Shown here piece by piece: positions 62,505 to 64,000 of a stretch of DNA of 64,000 nt (position 1 is its first letter; each line of letters starts with the position of its first letter). A program made the position numbers and the translations under genes. This stretch comes from Chrysomallon squamiferum (taxonomy: Eukaryota > Mollusca > Gastropoda > Neomphalida > Peltospiridae), in contig CM022667.1 of NCBI GenBank assembly GCA_012295275.1, forward strand, positions 16,260,488-16,324,487. Direction: 5' to 3'. Below the pieces are notes generated by a model. It was not told the origin of the DNA and did not search any database. It saw only the letters and a list, made by a program, of their open reading frames with translations.

Positions 62505-63139
62505 CAGTGTGCCACAAGATATTCCTAAGTGTGCCGCCAAATTTTGAACAGCACACTAAGAAACTGCGAAAAACAATGTGGTCCAAAAATAAAACAAACA
62601 GTTGTATGCAAGGTAAAAACGAAAATATTCTCACTTCAAGAGACAGACTATCTGCCCTCAAAAAGAAAATTGTTAAAATTAAAACATTCGACTCTGCCCA
62701 TTGATTCATTTTGGATTTCAGTTCCAATTTTCAACTTCTTATATATTTGAATTAGGCTTCTGAACATTAAACAACATCAAAAACATGAAGCACGAGAGAT
62801 TACATACAACGAAAGAAGAAATGAGGGTGTGTCTGTCTCATATTCGACCAAACATTGAGGAAATTATGAATAAAAATTTCTCAATAAAGAAGCCAGCTAT
62901 TTGACTGATGAAAATCGAAACACTGCAGTGAAGTATAGCTATGTTTTTCTTTATTTAGTTTGAGTTATTCTACGTGTCTATGACTAGTCTGTGACTACGA
63001 TTGTATGCCGTCTAGGACTTGCCATGTTTTTACTTTACAAAATTCAAATATTTTTCGTATATATATTTAGCCAGGTGTGCCGCTATTTTTTCGTGTGTTC
63101 CAAGGTGTGCCGTTGGCAAAAGAAGTTTGAGAACCACTG
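62505..63139. mobile_element. Non-autonomous hAT element with 8-bp target duplication
   Basis: Flanked by perfect 8-bp direct repeats ACATAGAC (62497-62504 and 63140-63147). The left end starts CAGTGTGCCACAAG; the right end, reversed, starts CAGTGGTTCTCAAACT, a hallmark hAT end. The interior keeps scraps of a transposase C-terminal region on the plus strand (PIDSFWISV near 62700; MRVCLSHIRPNIEEIM near 62822-62869), with stops. It inserted into the inverted third copy. Confidence 0.85.
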
Positions 63140-64000
63140 ACATAGACATACACAAAAATAGTGGCGGAATAAAAAATGTTGTGCTCTAGTAAGATCTGGG
63201 GTTTATATCCTGCTGGGATCTGCCTTGAAAAGCGCATTATCTGATCAGTAACCACACGAAACACAGACATTCATAATTCAGATGTGGTAGCAACTGTGCT
63301 GAGGTTGTCGCAGGTCAGTAGCTATAATATAATGGGCAATGACTAATCAAAACTATGTTTATTCTAATTACTCGTACCTGGAAAAAAAAATCCGTTACCT
63401 CTGTAAATTTTGCTGCAGTCGAGCTTAGCTCCTGTTCTTTGCGGCTTATTATTTGTTGGTTGTTGGATTTTTGTTTGTTGTTGTTGTTGTTTTTTTTCGT
63501 GGTTTATTATTATTATTTATTTATTTATTTATTTATTTTTTATTTATTTTTTTGATGTTTTGACTTGCCGTGGCATTGCAGCAAATTGATACCTAATAAA
63601 CATAAACGTCAATTAATCAACTGGACTTACTGGAATGGCATATATGCAAATCAGGGAGGGCGGCCACGTTGTTTTACTGCGGTGGATATCGTCCAAGTCG
63701 CTGCCGTAGTAAAATTCGAACCCTTAATTACGTGGGTTTATGTCTGTGTTTAACGCTTTCACTGCATAATTAAAACTAGCTTCCAGCAAAATCAAAATGA
63801 TGGCGGAAAATAAAAAATAAATATAAAATAATGCAATGTATGTACACAACGTTTTGGGAAGAAGATAATAAAAATGTATTTTATTTATTTGCCTATAATT
63901 CTTCAAAGAGAGCATAACAAAACCCACTTACGAAGAACTGGAAAAATTTCGAAATATGCACTAGGTTAAAAATGTATTATTGATTATAGAGAAACATTAG

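Larger units (their letters stand above)
53070..63960 (-). repeat. Third, inverted copy of part of the segmental unit
   Basis: Reads as the reverse complement of about 25100-31000 (and 42960-45800). Matches: 53070-53150 to 45700-45780, 53460-53720 to 30480-30720, 59860-60050 to 28080-28250, 60540-60650 to 27440-27560, 60840-61140 to 27000-27280, 61146-61960 to 26140-26983, and 63600-63900 to 25100-25330. It is interrupted by the gypsy remnant and the hAT element and is partly rearranged between 54150 and 59700. Confidence 0.8.

Overview
This is a eukaryotic, almost certainly animal, genomic window. It has multi-exon genes with GT-AG introns, long AT-rich introns, many microsatellites, cut-and-paste DNA transposons and an assembly gap of 200 N. 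The protein families are metazoan: a kringle-domain membrane protein, EMC8/9, POLD2 and a TRPV-like channel. The simple-repeat load and the Tc1-type element suggest a mollusc, possibly a cephalopod. That taxonomic call is inference, not something the sequence proves.

Layout. (1) Positions 78-1895 (+) hold the 3' end of a kringle / threonine-rich / single-pass membrane protein gene that starts before the window. (2) Positions 3575-3725 (-) look like an isolated Cys/His-rich terminal exon of an unrecognised gene. (3) Positions 6748-12281 (-) are a complete five-exon EMC8/9 gene. (4) 194 bp away and divergent, 12476-22171 (+) is POLD2, the small subunit of DNA polymerase delta, in nine visible exons. 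The shared gap carries E2F-like and ETS-like motifs. POLD2 shows a one-base frame break in exon 1 and lacks a recognisable exon between exons 5 and 6, where the intron is a degenerate minisatellite. (5) From 21765 to 51396 the window is an old tandem segmental duplication of about 14.8 kb per copy. Copy 1 runs from the POLD2 exon 8 donor to the first membrane segment of a TRPV-like gene. Copy 2 repeats this and runs into the intact gene. At the junction (~36576) a broken 5'-truncated TRPV-like copy abuts a stray copy of POLD2 exon 9. (6) Positions 50365-52590 (-) hold the intact, intronless 741-codon TRPV-like channel gene. (7) From about 53070 to the window end is a third, inverted copy of part of the same unit, interrupted by a decayed Ty3/gypsy retrotransposon and a non-autonomous hAT element.

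Mobile elements: one Tc1-like element with terminal inverted repeats (TIRs) at 32610-34105, a pogo-like short element at 29711-30430, two TIR-bounded short elements inside EMC8/9 and POLD2 introns, a hAT element with a perfect 8-bp target duplication at 62505-63139, and the gypsy remnant at about 54960-57100. No rRNA, tRNA or CRISPR array was recognised.

EMC8/9 and POLD2 are housekeeping genes likely sharing a promoter. The TRPV-like gene is a candidate lineage-specific sensory channel. Everything from 22.2 to 50.3 kb and beyond 52.6 kb is mostly duplicated non-coding DNA and repeats.
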